A stretch of 64,000 nt of DNA, taken from assembly GCA_030824275.1 (NCBI GenBank), contig JAVBXY010000002.1, forward strand, positions 1-64,000, in the 5' to 3' direction. Source of the stretch: Rhodocyclaceae bacterium (GTDB taxonomy: Bacteria; Pseudomonadota; Gammaproteobacteria; Burkholderiales; Rhodocyclaceae). The position numbers were made by a program, and so were the translations under genes. Positions 18,544 to 28,184 of this stretch are shown one piece after another. Numbering within the stretch: position 1 is the stretch's first letter; each line of letters starts with the position of its first letter. Under the pieces are notes generated by a model that worked only from the letters and a program-made list of their open reading frames with translations, was not told where the DNA came from and made no database searches.

Positions 18544-19514
18544 GTTTGCTCGCCGTTGAGAATCTTTCCCTCGAATTCCGCACCCGTAGCGGCATCGTCC
18601 GCGCCCTGGAAAACGTCAGCCTTGAACTGCCGGAGGGCGGCTCCCTCGGACTGGTGGGCGAAAGCGGTTCCGGCAAGTCGGTGCTGTCCTTCGCCATCCT
18701 CGGCATCCAGGACGCAGCGGCGCGCATCACCGCCGGCCGCATCCGCTTCGCCGGCCAGGATCTGCTGGCCAACGAAGGCCGCGCCATGAAGGCACTGCGC
18801 GGGCGCGAACTGGCGATGATTTTCCAGAACCCCCGCGTCGCGCTGAACCCGATCCGCCAGGTCGGCCAGCAGATCGAGGACGTATTGCGTCGGCATACCG
18901 ATCTGCGCGGCAAGACCCTGCGTGCCCGCGCCATCGAGTGTCTGGCGGAAGTGCGCATCCCCGACCCCGAGCGGCGCTACGCCGCCTATCCCTTCGAGCT
19001 TTCCGGCGGCATGTGCCAGCGCGTGATGATCGCCATCGCCCTGGCCTGCCGGCCGCGTCTGCTGATTGCCGACGAACCGACCACCGGCCTGGACGTGACG
19101 ACACAGGCGGCGATCATGCGCCTGATCCGCGACCTGGGTCACGAGAAGGGCATGGCCACGCTGCTGATCACCCACGACCTCGGCCTCGCCCGCGAATTCT
19201 GCGACAAGCTGGCAGTCATGCACGCCGGGCACATCGTCGAGACGGGGCCGACCGAAGCGGTCTTTCGCACTCCCGCCCACCCCTATGCCGCGCAACTCAC
19301 CCGCGCCACGCCGGTGGGCCAGGACCGTTTGGAAAATCTCGCCGCCATTCCCGGCAACCTGCCCGACCTGCGCCGCACAGATCTGCCCGCCTGCCGTTTC
19401 GCCGAACGCTGCGAACGACGCGCCGACGACTGTGCGATTCCGCTGCCGCGCTACGAAGTCGGCGCTGGCCACACGGCGTTCTGCCATCACCCGACCCGCC
19501 TGGAGGCCGCATGA
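18540..19514 (+). CDS. ABC transporter ATPase, DppD/OppD family
   Basis: This 324-residue ATPase has Walker A GESGSGKS near residue 40, the ABC signature LSGGMCQR near 155, and Walker [11 protein letters not shown] near 178. A C-terminal oligopeptide-transporter extension carries the Cys-rich stretch [14 protein letters not shown], which can bind an Fe-S cluster in some homologues. It starts by ATGA overlap with the permease. An element-like copy lies near the C-terminus and encodes VGAGHTA. Confidence 0.93.
   Translation: MSLLAVENLSLEFRTRSGIVRALENVSLELPEGGSLGLVGESGSGKSVLSFAILGIQDAAARITAGRIRFAGQDLLANEGRAMKALRGRELAMIFQNPRVALNPIRQVGQQIEDVLRRHTDLRGKTLRARAIECLAEVRIPDPERRYAAYPFELSGGMCQRVMIAIALACRPRLLIADEPTTGLDVTTQAAIMRLIRDLGHEKGMATLLITHDLGLAREFCDKLAVMHAGHIVETGPTEAVFRTPAHPYAAQLTRATPVGQDRLENLAAIPGNLPDLRRTDLPACRFAERCERRADDCAIPLPRYEVGAGHTAFCHHPTRLEAA
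19454..19477 (+). repeat. dispersed 24-bp element, copy 6 (partial)
   Basis: AAGTCGGCGCTGG and ACGGC are retained, but the A-run is broken and two inner bases differ. It is read as VGAGHTA, in the same frame as the copies in the dehydrogenase and outer-membrane factor genes. It may be a decayed copy or a chance match. Confidence 0.45.
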
Positions 19515-20476
19515 GCCAGCTCATCGAAGCCATCGACCTGGTCAAACATTTTCCGGTCGGCAAAAAACTGCTGCACGCAGTGGACGGTCTCAATTTCCAT
19601 ATCGACAGCGGCGAGACCGTCGGCCTGGTGGGTGAATCCGGTTGCGGCAAATCCACCCTGGTGCGACTGCTGACGCGCACGCTGGACATCACCGATGGCC
19701 ACATCCGTTTCCACGGCAACGGCATCGGCCTGATCCCCGCCCGCGCCATGGCCGAGCACCCGCTACGGCGCGAAATCCAGATGGTCTTCCAGGATCCGAC
19801 GGACAGTCTCAATCCGCGCTACACGGCTCGCGACACCATCGGCGAATCTGCTCGCCTGCTGACCGAGACGCGGGATGCCAACGAGATACGCCGGATGGTG
19901 GAAGAAGCCGCCGACCATGTCGGCCTGCCCCGCGAGCTGCTCGACCGCTACCCGCACCAGCTTTCCGGTGGCCAGAAAGCCCGCGTCGGCATCGCCCGCG
20001 CCATCGTCGTCAAGCCGCGCCTGCTGATCCTCGACGAACCGACTGCCGCGCTGGATGTCTCGGTGCAGGCGGTGATCCTGCAACTGCTGGACCGCCTCAA
20101 GCGCGAGATGGGCATGAGCTTCCTGTTCGTCTCCCACGACCTCAACGTGGTGCGCCTGCTCTGCGACCGGGTGATGGTCATGTACCTGGGTCAGATCGTC
20201 GAGACTGGAAAGGCGGCGGAAGTTTTTGCGCGCCCCCTGCATCCCTACACACGCGCCATGATCGCTTCTCTACCCGGAGGTTTGACGGGTGGTCAGGCAA
20301 GCGACGCTGACCTGCTGATTGGCGGCGATCCGCAAAGCCCCATCGATCCCGATCCGAATCGCTGCCGCCTGCTCGGCCGCTGTCCCCGTGGCACCGACCT
20401 TTGCGCCAATTCGGCACCGCTGCTGCAAACCTGGGCCGATGGTCGCAGCGCCGCCTGCCACTTCGTCACGCCATGA
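19511..20476 (+). CDS. ABC transporter ATPase, DppF/OppF family
   Basis: This 321-residue ATPase is the second of the heterodimeric motor. Walker A is GESGCGKST near residue 43, the signature LSGGQKARVGIARA is near 152, and Walker B is LLILDEPTAA near 174. The C-terminal extension has RCRLLGRCPRGTDLC, again Cys-rich. It starts by ATGA overlap with the DppD gene and ends by ATGA overlap with atzG, so transporter and amidohydrolase genes are one translational chain. Confidence 0.93.
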   Translation: MSQLIEAIDLVKHFPVGKKLLHAVDGLNFHIDSGETVGLVGESGCGKSTLVRLLTRTLDITDGHIRFHGNGIGLIPARAMAEHPLRREIQMVFQDPTDSLNPRYTARDTIGESARLLTETRDANEIRRMVEEAADHVGLPRELLDRYPHQLSGGQKARVGIARAIVVKPRLLILDEPTAALDVSVQAVILQLLDRLKREMGMSFLFVSHDLNVVRLLCDRVMVMYLGQIVETGKAAEVFARPLHPYTRAMIASLPGGLTGGQASDADLLIGGDPQSPIDPDPNRCRLLGRCPRGTDLCANSAPLLQTWADGRSAACHFVTP

Positions 20477-20649
20477 AGGACATTGCCGCTTACGTCGATG
20501 CCACGTTGGCAATGCAGGGACTGAACCCGACGGCGGAGCGCCGGGCCGAAATACTGCGCACCTTCGAGCTGCTGACCGAAATGGCTCGACGGGTGGATGC
20601 CGTAGCCCTGCCGACGCAGAGCGAACCGGCGCCGGTGTATCGGCCATGA
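20473..20649 (+). CDS. atzG: AtzG-like small subunit (DUF4089)
   Basis: This 58-residue protein matches the AtzG/DUF4089 build: a helix near the N-terminus (VDATLAMQGLNP), a helix with RRAEILRTFELLTEMARRV, and the closing segment EPAPVYRP. In the known cyanuric acid pathway AtzG is a GatC-like partner that stabilises AtzE, the 1-carboxybiuret hydrolase. It sits directly before atzE, with ATGA overlaps on both sides, which supports one-to-one production. The start was fixed by the overlap with the preceding stop. Confidence 0.85.
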   Translation: MKDIAAYVDATLAMQGLNPTAERRAEILRTFELLTEMARRVDAVALPTQSEPAPVYRP

Positions 20650-22049
20650 GTACGCTGCCGCAAACCGCCACGGCAATTGCCGCCGCCTTTGCCGCTGGCG
20701 AGGTGTCGGCCAGGGAAATCGCCAGCGCCACCCTGGAACGCATCGCAGACCGCAACCCGCTGCTCAATGCCTACACCGAGGTCACCTCGGGTCGGGCCCT
20801 GGTCGAAGCCGAGGCACTGGACGCGGCAAGGGCTCGCGGCGATGCGATACGTCCGCTGGCCGCCGTGCCCTACGCGGTGAAGAACCTGTTCGACATCGCC
20901 GGCATCACCACGCTGGCCGGGGCACGACTGCTCGCCGCCAATCCGCCGGCGGAAGCGGATGCCATGCTGGTGCAACGCCTGCACAAGGCCGGCGGCCTGC
21001 TCACCGGCGCCCTGAACATGGATGCGCTGGCTTACGGGTTCACTACCGAGAACACCCACTACGGCGTCACGCGCAATCCTCACGATACCGCGCGCACCGC
21101 CGGTGGTTCCTCGGGCGGATCAGGCGCAGCAGTGGCCGCCGGACTGGTGCCGCTGGCCCTGGGCTCGGACACCAACGGTTCCATCCGCGTACCGGCCTCG
21201 CTGTGCGGCATCTACGGCCTCAAGCCCACCTACGGCCGCCTGTCGCGCAGCGGCAGTTTCCCTTTCGTACACAGCTTCGACCACCTGGGTCCGCTGGCCG
21301 CCTGCACCGAGGATCTGGCGCTGGCCTACGATGCCATGCAGGGCACCGATGCCGCCGATCCGGCCTGCGCCCAACGTCCACCGGAACCCTGCCTCGATCA
21401 ATTGGCGCGCGGCCTCGATGGCCTGCGCGTGGCGAGGCTGGGCGGCTACTTCGACGACAACGCCGGCCCGCTGGCCAGGGCAGCCTCACGCTATGCGGCG
21501 CAAGTGCTGGGCAGTAGCGGCGATATCGAGCTTCCAGAGGTGGCTGCCGCCCGCGCTGCCGCCTTCATCATTACTGCGGCAGAAGGCGGCGCCCTGCACC
21601 TCGACGCCCTGCGCGAAAGGCCTGATGATTTTGAACCTTTGTCCCGCGAGCGTCTGACCGCCGGCGCCTTGCTGCCGGCCACCTGGGTGACGCGAGCGCA
21701 GCGCCTGCGCGCCTGGTTCCGCGAACAGGCCCTGGCCGCCTTCCGCGATGTCGATCTACTGATCGCGCCGGCGACGCCCGTCACCGCCACCCTGCTCGGT
21801 CAGGAGACCGTAGACATCAATGGCCGAATGCTGCCGACGCGCCCCAACATGGGCCTGCTGACCCAACCAATTTCCTTCATTGGCCTGCCGGTGGCCGTGG
21901 CACCGCTGTGGCTGGAGGGCAGCGCCCTGCCCATCGGCGTGCAACTGATCGCACCACCCTGGCGCGAAGACATCTGCCTGCGCGCGGCCTGGGCCTTGCA
22001 GCAAATCGCCGTGTCGCCAGCGCCGACTTTTCCGGGGACGAAACCATGA
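20646..22049 (+). CDS. atzE: AtzE-type amidase (1-carboxybiuret hydrolase family)
   Basis: This 467-residue amidase-signature enzyme has Lys79 in [10 protein letters not shown], the GGSSGGS loop (cis-Ser155) and nucleophile Ser179 in [13 protein letters not shown]. With AtzG it should remove an amide from a carboxybiuret-like substrate. In the established pathway it yields 1,3-dicarboxyurea, which AtzH converts to allophanate for AtzF. The usual first enzyme, the ring-opening AtzD, is not found in this cluster. A near-consensus dispersed element forms the last codons (SPAPTFPG). Confidence 0.88.
   Translation: MSTLPQTATAIAAAFAAGEVSAREIASATLERIADRNPLLNAYTEVTSGRALVEAEALDAARARGDAIRPLAAVPYAVKNLFDIAGITTLAGARLLAANPPAEADAMLVQRLHKAGGLLTGALNMDALAYGFTTENTHYGVTRNPHDTARTAGGSSGGSGAAVAAGLVPLALGSDTNGSIRVPASLCGIYGLKPTYGRLSRSGSFPFVHSFDHLGPLAACTEDLALAYDAMQGTDAADPACAQRPPEPCLDQLARGLDGLRVARLGGYFDDNAGPLARAASRYAAQVLGSSGDIELPEVAAARAAAFIITAAEGGALHLDALRERPDDFEPLSRERLTAGALLPATWVTRAQRLRAWFREQALAAFRDVDLLIAPATPVTATLLGQETVDINGRMLPTRPNMGLLTQPISFIGLPVAVAPLWLEGSALPIGVQLIAPPWREDICLRAAWALQQIAVSPAPTFPGTKP
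22008..22031 (-). repeat. dispersed 24-bp element, copy 7 (end of atzE)
   Basis: This copy lies at the 3' end of atzE. It departs from the leading consensus only at positions 6-7 (GT for CC). The reading frame gives [10 protein letters not shown]. Confidence 0.9.
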
Positions 22050-22429
22050 TCGAGGCGCAAGACATCAACCGACCCGAGGTGGTGGCGGACATTACGGCAG
22101 CCTTTCAGCGCTATGAAGCCGCCCTGACCAGCAATGACGTTGCAACGCTCGACGAGTTGTTCTGGGACAGCGGGTTCACGCTACGCTACGGCACCGGCGA
22201 AAGCCTCTATGGTATCGACGCGATTCGCGCCTTTCGCCAGGCCCGCAACCCCAATGGACTTGCCCGCAGCTTGCACAACACCGTGATCACCACTTTCGGC
22301 ACCGACTTCGCCACCGCCAACACCGAATTCCAGCGCGCCAACCAGCCCGCCGGACGCCAGAGCCAGACGTGGGTACGCTTGCCGCAAGGCTGGCGCGTGG
22401 TGGCCGCCCATGTGAGTTTCACCCACTGA
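22046..22429 (+). CDS. atzH: AtzH/HpxZ-like protein (DUF3225, SnoaL fold)
   Basis: This 127-residue protein has the SnoaL-like alpha+beta pattern of DUF3225: a helix with [20 protein letters not shown], then [20 protein letters not shown], and an end with [12 protein letters not shown]. AtzH in the cyanuric acid operon is thought to convert 1,3-dicarboxyurea to allophanate, and HpxZ is the counterpart in oxalurate use. The start overlaps the atzE stop (ATGA). Gene neighbours and fold agree, while the exact reaction is inferred. Confidence 0.85.
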   Translation: MIEAQDINRPEVVADITAAFQRYEAALTSNDVATLDELFWDSGFTLRYGTGESLYGIDAIRAFRQARNPNGLARSLHNTVITTFGTDFATANTEFQRANQPAGRQSQTWVRLPQGWRVVAAHVSFTH

Positions 22430-22430
22430 C

Positions 22431-23120
22431 ATGGCCGAACCCAAAGCCCATACCCGTCTTTCCGAAACCGTTTATGACCGGGTGAAGCAGGATATTTTCG
22501 ACTTTCGCCTGCTGCCGGGCGACCGCCTCACGGAAACCGAGCTGGCGGAAACCCTGAAGGTCAGTCGCACGCCAGTACGCCAGGCCCTGCATCGGCTGGA
22601 ACAGGAGGGTTACCTTAAGCTCGCCTTCCGCAACGGCTGGAACGTGCTGCCCTTCGACTTCGACCGCTTCGAGCAACTCTATGATCTGCGCATCATTCTC
22701 GAACTCGCCGCCGTGCAACAGATTTGCGACGCTGAAGCCGCCGCCGATCTGACGGCACTGGCAGCGATCTGGCTGGTCCCCGAGAATGAACGACTGCGGG
22801 ATGCCCGTGTCGTCTCGGAAAACGACGAAGCCTTCCATCAGGATCTGGTGATCGCCACCGGCAATGCCGAGATGGCCCGCGTGCATCGCGACATCTCGGA
22901 AAAGATCCGCATCATCCGCCGGCTGGATTTCACCAAGGGCGAACGCATCAACGCCACCTACGACGAGCATGCCCAGATCCTGCGTCTGCTGACACAACGC
23001 AAGGCCGCGCAGGCATCGATCCTGTTGCGCTCGCATATCTCCGCAAGCAAGGCCGAAGTGCGCAAGATCACCTTGCACATGCTGCACATGGCGAGCCGGG
23101 GCAGTCGGTCGGTAGAGTAG
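22431..23120 (+). CDS. GntR-family regulator (FadR/FCD type)
   Basis: This 229-residue regulator has an N-terminal winged helix (ETELAETLKVSRTPVRQALH with LEQEGYLKL) at about 10-75 and a C-terminal helical FCD ligand-binding domain from about 85 to 215. The FCD pattern shows a central D...E.FHQ.L stretch and a late H. It starts one base after the atzH stop, so it is the last gene of the operon and probably controls the operon in response to a pathway acid. Its operator was not found. Confidence 0.92.
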   Translation: MAEPKAHTRLSETVYDRVKQDIFDFRLLPGDRLTETELAETLKVSRTPVRQALHRLEQEGYLKLAFRNGWNVLPFDFDRFEQLYDLRIILELAAVQQICDAEAAADLTALAAIWLVPENERLRDARVVSENDEAFHQDLVIATGNAEMARVHRDISEKIRIIRRLDFTKGERINATYDEHAQILRLLTQRKAAQASILLRSHISASKAEVRKITLHMLHMASRGSRSVE

Positions 23121-23243
23121 TTCCACGGTAACCCGCCCTTACATTCCCGCATCACAGGCGCGGTATTTGGCGCTATCCTTGGTCATGCATATCCGATCCG
23201 ACTGCGCCAACGCAGTGCGCACTACTTGCCGAGTCCACGCCCC

Positions 23244-24878
23244 ATGAGCGCCATGAGTTTCGAACTCCATCCCACCGGCACCGAACAGCCGCCCGCCTTC
23301 CTCACGCCGGTCGCCTGTGAGGACTGGATCAGCAGCGTCCCGCTGGCCAACGCAGTGCAGGCGCAGTCGATGTTCCTCAAGCAGCTCACCCTGCTGCATC
23401 GCTACAGCCTGCACGCCGCCGAGCGCTTCGCCATCCTGGAAACCCTGCGCGGCCCGGTCAGCGATGCTCAGGAGGACGTGGCGAAGAAATTCGCCGGCCG
23501 CCCCCTGCCCTTCTCACCGCCCGAGCAGGCCGCGCTGGACAGCACCCTGGCGGTCTGGCACGCGCTGGCGCTGGGCTATCTGCGCTGTTTCGAGCAGGCC
23601 CGTAGCGGCGATGCCGGCCTCGCGGCGCAAGTCGCCAAGGTGGCGCAGCGACTGCTGTCGGTGTTTGCCGATTGGCAAGTGGATTTGTGTCGCGGCGAAC
23701 AACTGCCCGACGCCGCCTACTGGAAACAGTTGCATCAGACCTTTGCCGCCGTCGAATCCATGGGCATCGCCGGCGCGGCGGTCAACGATCCGGTGCGTCA
23801 CGGCAACATGCCGGTCAGCCCGCTGGGCGCCTATGCCGAATGTCATTTGCTGCACACCGCCAGCACCTACGAGCTACCGGCCCGGCACCTGGCCTGGGTG
23901 GCGCGCTGGGCACGGCGCTGGGGCGTCAAGCTGTCGCTGATCAAGGCACCGCCCGAGGACATCCGCAACCGGGCCGTGCCGCTCTGGGTCGATATCGAAT
24001 CCGACCGTCCGGCCGGTTATCTGCCCCGTCCTTCTGCCGGCAGCCGCTGGCTGGAAACCACAGCTTTGCGCACCAGCATCGCCGCCCGCATCGCCCTGCT
24101 CGAACAGGGCCGGGCGCCGGCAGAAATGCAACTGGGCGACGACGTCACCCAACCGGCAGCCGGCCAGTTGTTGGCCCGCGTGCTCCAGCGCTGGTGCAAG
24201 GGCGGTGCCGCGCGACGCAGTGAACGGCGGCCCGCCAACGGTTCCTGCACTTTCATCGCCGGCTTCGACGCCGTGCATTTTCATCTCTCGGGGAAAAAAG
24301 CCTTCCACCGCGCCACCAAGGATGACGCCACGCTGCGTCGGGAACGCGAGGAAATGGAAACCTTCGGCCAGCATAGCCATCGTCGTGCCGAGGCCGACGC
24401 TGAAGCCGCCAACGACAATTCGAGCATCGAGCAGTGGGAAATCATGGACGATTGGCAGTTGCTCGATGAATCCGCCACCGGCTTGCGCATCACCCGGCCG
24501 CTCAAGGAAGGCGTGCGCATCGGTGCCGGCCTGCTGGTTGCCGCACAGCTTGCCGGCAGCGACGGCTACGTGCTCGGCAGCGTGCGCTGGGCGCTACGCG
24601 AAGGCAACAATGCCCTGGCCGCCGGCATCCAGCTGTTCCCCGGCGTACCACGCACGGTATCCGCCCGCCCCGTGGAGCCGGGTAGCCTTTATCGTCAGGC
24701 GTTTCTGCTGCCGCCATTGACGGACTCGAAGGAGCCGGCAAGCGTGATCCTGTCCGTCGGCAGCTTCCGCATCGGCCGCAGCGTCGAGATCATGGTGGAT
24801 GACAAGACACAGATCCTCAAGCTGGTCCATGTGCTGGATCGCGGCAACGAATTCGAGCGCTGCGCCTACGAAATCTGA
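23244..24878 (+). CDS. unrecognised protein with PilZ-like C-terminus
   Basis: This 544-residue soluble protein has a helical N-terminal region (about 1-330) with no motif I recognise. At about 410-500 it has WQLLDESATGLRI, then IGAGLLVAAQL, then VLGSVRWALREGNN, then LAAGIQLFPG. The (D/N)xSxxG motif and strand pattern of DESATG resemble PilZ domains that bind cyclic di-GMP, although a convincing RxxxR switch is not seen in the usual place. I chose the ATG giving MSAMSFELHP over a TTG six codons upstream. The tail overlaps the convergent phoR gene by 13 bases. The gap of 123 bases before it shows nothing notable. Confidence 0.75.
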   Translation: MSAMSFELHPTGTEQPPAFLTPVACEDWISSVPLANAVQAQSMFLKQLTLLHRYSLHAAERFAILETLRGPVSDAQEDVAKKFAGRPLPFSPPEQAALDSTLAVWHALALGYLRCFEQARSGDAGLAAQVAKVAQRLLSVFADWQVDLCRGEQLPDAAYWKQLHQTFAAVESMGIAGAAVNDPVRHGNMPVSPLGAYAECHLLHTASTYELPARHLAWVARWARRWGVKLSLIKAPPEDIRNRAVPLWVDIESDRPAGYLPRPSAGSRWLETTALRTSIAARIALLEQGRAPAEMQLGDDVTQPAAGQLLARVLQRWCKGGAARRSERRPANGSCTFIAGFDAVHFHLSGKKAFHRATKDDATLRREREEMETFGQHSHRRAEADAEAANDNSSIEQWEIMDDWQLLDESATGLRITRPLKEGVRIGAGLLVAAQLAGSDGYVLGSVRWALREGNNALAAGIQLFPGVPRTVSARPVEPGSLYRQAFLLPPLTDSKEPASVILSVGSFRIGRSVEIMVDDKTQILKLVHVLDRGNEFERCAYEI

Positions 24879-26173
24879 AGCCGATGCGGTGGGAACACCG
24901 CACTGAAGGTGGAGCCGACGCCCGACTCGCTGTCCACCTGGAGAACCGCCTGGTGACGCTCCAGCACATGCTTGACGATGGCCAGGCCGAGGCCCGTGCC
25001 GCCGGCATCGCGGGAACGCCCGCGATCCACGCGATAGAAGCGTTCGGTGAGACGGGAAAGATGCTGGGGGGCGATGCCGATGCCGGTGTCACGCACCGAA
25101 TAGCGCCCGCCGCCCGAGGCATCGATGTGCCAGCGCAAGGTGATCTCGCCGCCGTCCGGCGTGTAGCGCACCGCATTGATGGCGAGGTTGGCGAAGGCCG
25201 AATGCAGTTCCCGCGTGCTGCCCAGCAACTTCGCCGGGCCGTCGATTTCCAGCGTGATGCGATGCCGCCCGGCGGATAGCGCCGTCGCCTCCTGGCGCAC
25301 TTCGGCCATCAGGGCGGCACCATCGACGGGTTCTTCCAGCGGTGGCGGCGAATCGGTTTCGAGTGATGACAACGTCAGCAAATCCTCGATCAGCTGCTGC
25401 ATGCGCCGCGCCTGCTCGGCGGCGGTTTGCAGATAGTGCGCCAGCTCCTCCGGTGGCGTGTCGGGAAGCGCGTCGAGGGCGGTTTCGACAAAACCCAAGG
25501 TCACGGTGAGCGGCGTCTTCAATTCGTGGGAGACGTTGGCGACAAAATCGCGGCGCATGGTGGCAAGCTTCTGTAACTGCGTCACATCGCGCACCAAGAG
25601 CAGAGTACGACCGGCGGCGAAGGGCGCGGCCTGGATTTGCAAGGTGCGGCCGGGGTTGCGCTGAGTGGCGAGTTCCAGCGGCGCACCCCGATGATCCGGG
25701 CTATCGAGATAGTCGAGGAACTCCGGTTCGCGTAGCAGGTTGGTGACGCGACTGCCCGTATCGACAGCGGCCTTGAGTCCCAGACAAGCTTCAGCGTGCA
25801 TGTTCATCCACTCGATGGCGCGATGGCCATCAAGGATCAGTACACCATCGGGCAGGGCTTCGGCGGCACGGCGAAAGCGCACCAACTCTTCAGTGGCCTG
25901 GTCGCGGGCGGCGGCGGACAAACGACCGCGCCGGTGCAAAGCCTCGAACACCGCACCCCAGACACCGCGCGCACTCGGCGTCGGCGTACCCAGTGGCGCG
26001 GTAGTCCAGCGGATCAGCTTGAGGGCCATCCATAGCTGGCGCGCGAAGAAAAAGGCGACGATGCCGAAGAGCATCAATTCCATGCCCCGCACCCCGCCCA
26101 GGGAGTAGCCAATGATGGCGCCCAATGCGGCGAGAGCGGCAGCGGTCAGCAGTTCGGCCAGGGCCGCGTTCAT
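24866..26173 (-). CDS. phoR: phosphate-regulon sensor kinase PhoR
   Basis: This 435-residue kinase has two N-terminal membrane spans (about 5-25 and 30-50), a linker, and a PAS domain (about 95-200). HisKA follows with His217 in VANVSHELKTPLT, then HATPase with an N box near SAFANLAINAVRY and the G boxes DTGIGI and GTGLGLAIVKH. This is the PhoR arrangement. It follows phoB by seven bases; the ATG just after the phoB stop was chosen instead of a GTG inside phoB. It controls PhoB phosphorylation in response to the phosphate transport state. Confidence 0.92.
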   Translation of the reverse strand: MNAALAELLTAAALAALGAIIGYSLGGVRGMELMLFGIVAFFFARQLWMALKLIRWTTAPLGTPTPSARGVWGAVFEALHRRGRLSAAARDQATEELVRFRRAAEALPDGVLILDGHRAIEWMNMHAEACLGLKAAVDTGSRVTNLLREPEFLDYLDSPDHRGAPLELATQRNPGRTLQIQAAPFAAGRTLLLVRDVTQLQKLATMRRDFVANVSHELKTPLTVTLGFVETALDALPDTPPEELAHYLQTAAEQARRMQQLIEDLLTLSSLETDSPPPLEEPVDGAALMAEVRQEATALSAGRHRITLEIDGPAKLLGSTRELHSAFANLAINAVRYTPDGGEITLRWHIDASGGGRYSVRDTGIGIAPQHLSRLTERFYRVDRGRSRDAGGTGLGLAIVKHVLERHQAVLQVDSESGVGSTFSAVFPPHRLQIS

Positions 26174-26180
26174 GTTTCGC

Positions 26181-26867
26181 TTACGCCGCCGAGAAACGGT
26201 AGCCACTACCGCGCACGGTCTGGATCAGCCCGTCATGATGCGTGGCTTCGAGGGCGGCGCGCAGGCGACGGATATGCACGTCTACCGTCCGCTCCTCGAC
26301 GAAGACGTGATCGCCCCAAACCTGATCGAGCAATTGCGAGCGGCTGTGTACGCGCTCCGGATGGGTCATCAGGAAATGCAACAGGCGGAACTCGGTGGGG
26401 CCGAGGCTGATTTCGTCGCGACCGTCAGTGATGCGATGGGTGACCGGGTCGAGACGCAGGCCGCCCAGCTCGACCGCGTCCTCGGTGGACTGCGGTGCAT
26501 GGCGGCGCAGCACGGCCTTGATGCGCGCAGTCAGTTCGCGGGGGCTGAAGGGCTTGGTGACATAGTCGTCGGCACCGATCTCGAGGCCCTCGATCTTGTC
26601 ACGCTCCTCGGCGCGGGCCGTGAGCATGATGATGGGCAGTTGGCGGGTACGCGAGTCGCCGCGCAGCTGGCGGGCGAAGTCGATGCCGCTCATGCCAGGC
26701 AACATCCAGTCCAGCAGCACCATGTCGGGCAGGGCCGCCTGCACCTGGCGGCGGGCGGATTCCGCATCGGCGGCGAGGATGACCTCATGACCGGCGCGGC
26801 GCAAGTTCACTTCGATCAGCGCCTGGATGGCGGGTTCGTCTTCGACAACAAGTATCGTGGCGGGCAT
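26181..26867 (-). CDS. phoB: phosphate-regulon response regulator PhoB
   Basis: This 228-residue OmpR-class regulator has Asp53 in LLDWMLPG, the switch Thr in IIMLTARAEE and the Lys in ADDYVTKPFSP. Its winged helix has LGPTEFRLLHFLMTHPERVH, the recognition segment ERTVDVHIRRLR and the end TVRGSGYRFSA. It is the first gene of phoBR, with a Pho box 45 bases upstream, so autoregulation is likely. It switches on phosphate-scavenging genes in phosphate shortage. Confidence 0.95.
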   Translation of the reverse strand: MPATILVVEDEPAIQALIEVNLRRAGHEVILAADAESARRQVQAALPDMVLLDWMLPGMSGIDFARQLRGDSRTRQLPIIMLTARAEERDKIEGLEIGADDYVTKPFSPRELTARIKAVLRRHAPQSTEDAVELGGLRLDPVTHRITDGRDEISLGPTEFRLLHFLMTHPERVHSRSQLLDQVWGDHVFVEERTVDVHIRRLRAALEATHHDGLIQTVRGSGYRFSAA

Positions 26868-26911
26868 GGCGTAGACCGGCTAAGGGACGAGATCGAGTCT
26901 ATTGCAGCAGG

Positions 26912-26928
26912 ATGACGGTTCTGTGACA
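26912..26928 (-). promoter_or_regulatory. Pho box upstream of phoB
   Basis: Read on the minus strand it is TGTCAC-AGAAC-CGTCAT: two PhoB half-sites of TGTCA type 11 bases apart, the spacing of a canonical Pho box. It faces phoB. The other side of the same gap leads to the DUF971 gene. Confidence 0.7.
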
Positions 26929-26985
26929 CCGTGCGTCGGGGATTGCCTGCGCTATGATAGCCGCCCAACCTGGAGTTCCGACGCC

Positions 26986-27411
26986 ATGCCCGGCCTTGAC
27001 CGCGACACCCCGATCCCCACCGAGATCACCCTCCACAAAAAATCCTGCATGCTGGAGCTGCGCTTCGACGACGACAGCCATTTTCAGCTACCGGCCGAAT
27101 TCCTGCGTGTCTACAGCCCTTCCGCCGAAGTGCGCGGTCACGGCGCGGGGCAGGAAACCCTGCAAACCGGCAAGCGCAATGTTGAAATCACGGCCCTCGA
27201 AGCCGTCGGCAACTATGCGGTACAGCCGACCTTCTCCGACGGCCATAGCAGCGGCATCTATTCCTGGGACGTGCTGCACTACCTCGGCGCCAACCATGAC
27301 GCCCTCTGGGCCGATTACCTGGCGCGGCTTGAAAAGGCCGGCGCCAGCCGCGATATAGACTCGACTACCTTGCCGCCGAAATCGGGCGGCGGCTGCGGAC
27401 ACAATCACTAA
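26986..27411 (+). CDS. DUF971 protein
   Basis: This 141-residue protein has the DUF971 (gamma-butyrobetaine hydroxylase-like N-terminal) domain: [19 protein letters not shown], then [19 protein letters not shown], then [20 protein letters not shown]. It ends GGGCGHNH, a possible metal-binding tail. In betaproteobacteria this gene often precedes ubiE, as here with a ten-base gap. The domain often occurs with iron-sulphur or quinone genes; no reaction is established. The ATG was chosen for the TGGAG upstream. Confidence 0.88.
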   Translation: MPGLDRDTPIPTEITLHKKSCMLELRFDDDSHFQLPAEFLRVYSPSAEVRGHGAGQETLQTGKRNVEITALEAVGNYAVQPTFSDGHSSGIYSWDVLHYLGANHDALWADYLARLEKAGASRDIDSTTLPPKSGGGCGHNH

Positions 27412-27421
27412 TGGCACGCTG

Positions 27422-28165
27422 ATGGCAGACACCCACTTCGGCTACGAAACCGTCGACGAGCGCGAGAAGGCCCAGCGCGTCGCCGGCGTTTTCTCGTCGG
27501 TCGCGCAGAAGTACGACGTGATGAACGATCTCATGTCCGCCGGCCTGCATCGCATCTGGAAGAAGTTCGCCATCGAGATCGCCGCGCCACGTCCCGGTGA
27601 GCGGGTGCTGGATGTTGCGGGCGGCACCGCCGATCTTTCGTCGGCTTTCGCCAAGCGCGTCGGCGCGTTTGACAAAACCGGAGGCCAGGTCTGGCTCACC
27701 GACATCAACAACGCCATGCTCAGCGTCGGTCGTGATCGTTTGCTCGATGAGGGCGTGATCGCCCCCACGGCCCAGTGCGATGCCGAGAAGCTGCCCTTTC
27801 CCGATAATCATTTCGACATCGTCACCGTCGCCTTCGGCCTGCGCAACATGACGCACAAGGACAAGGCCCTGGCCGAGATGCATCGTGTGCTGCGTCCCGG
27901 CGGCCGGCTGCTGGTGCTGGAATTCTCGAAAGTATGGAAACCGCTGGAAAAGGCCTACGATGTCTATTCCTTCAAGCTGCTGCCCTGGCTGGGGCAGAAG
28001 ATCGCCGGCGACGCCGATTCCTACCGCTACCTCGCCGAATCCATCCGCATGCACCCGGACCAGGCCACGCTCAAGGCCATGATGGAACAAGCCGGCCTCG
28101 AACGGGTCGACGTATTCAATCTGACGGCGGGCGTGGTCGCCCTCCATCGCGGCTACAAGTTCTGA
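27422..28165 (+). CDS. ubiE: ubiquinone/menaquinone methyltransferase UbiE
   Basis: This 247-residue C-methyltransferase of quinone synthesis acts on the 2-octaprenyl-6-methoxybenzoquinol intermediate. The N-terminal motif [19 protein letters not shown] is diagnostic. The SAM site [12 protein letters not shown] is near residue 63. [18 protein letters not shown] and the closing [13 protein letters not shown] are typical of the family. It follows the DUF971 gene and precedes a Tim44-like gene and ubiJ, the usual quinone cluster. Confidence 0.96.
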   Translation: MADTHFGYETVDEREKAQRVAGVFSSVAQKYDVMNDLMSAGLHRIWKKFAIEIAAPRPGERVLDVAGGTADLSSAFAKRVGAFDKTGGQVWLTDINNAMLSVGRDRLLDEGVIAPTAQCDAEKLPFPDNHFDIVTVAFGLRNMTHKDKALAEMHRVLRPGGRLLVLEFSKVWKPLEKAYDVYSFKLLPWLGQKIAGDADSYRYLAESIRMHPDQATLKAMMEQAGLERVDVFNLTAGVVALHRGYKF

Positions 28166-28184
28166 CCAGGAGACACATACCCAT

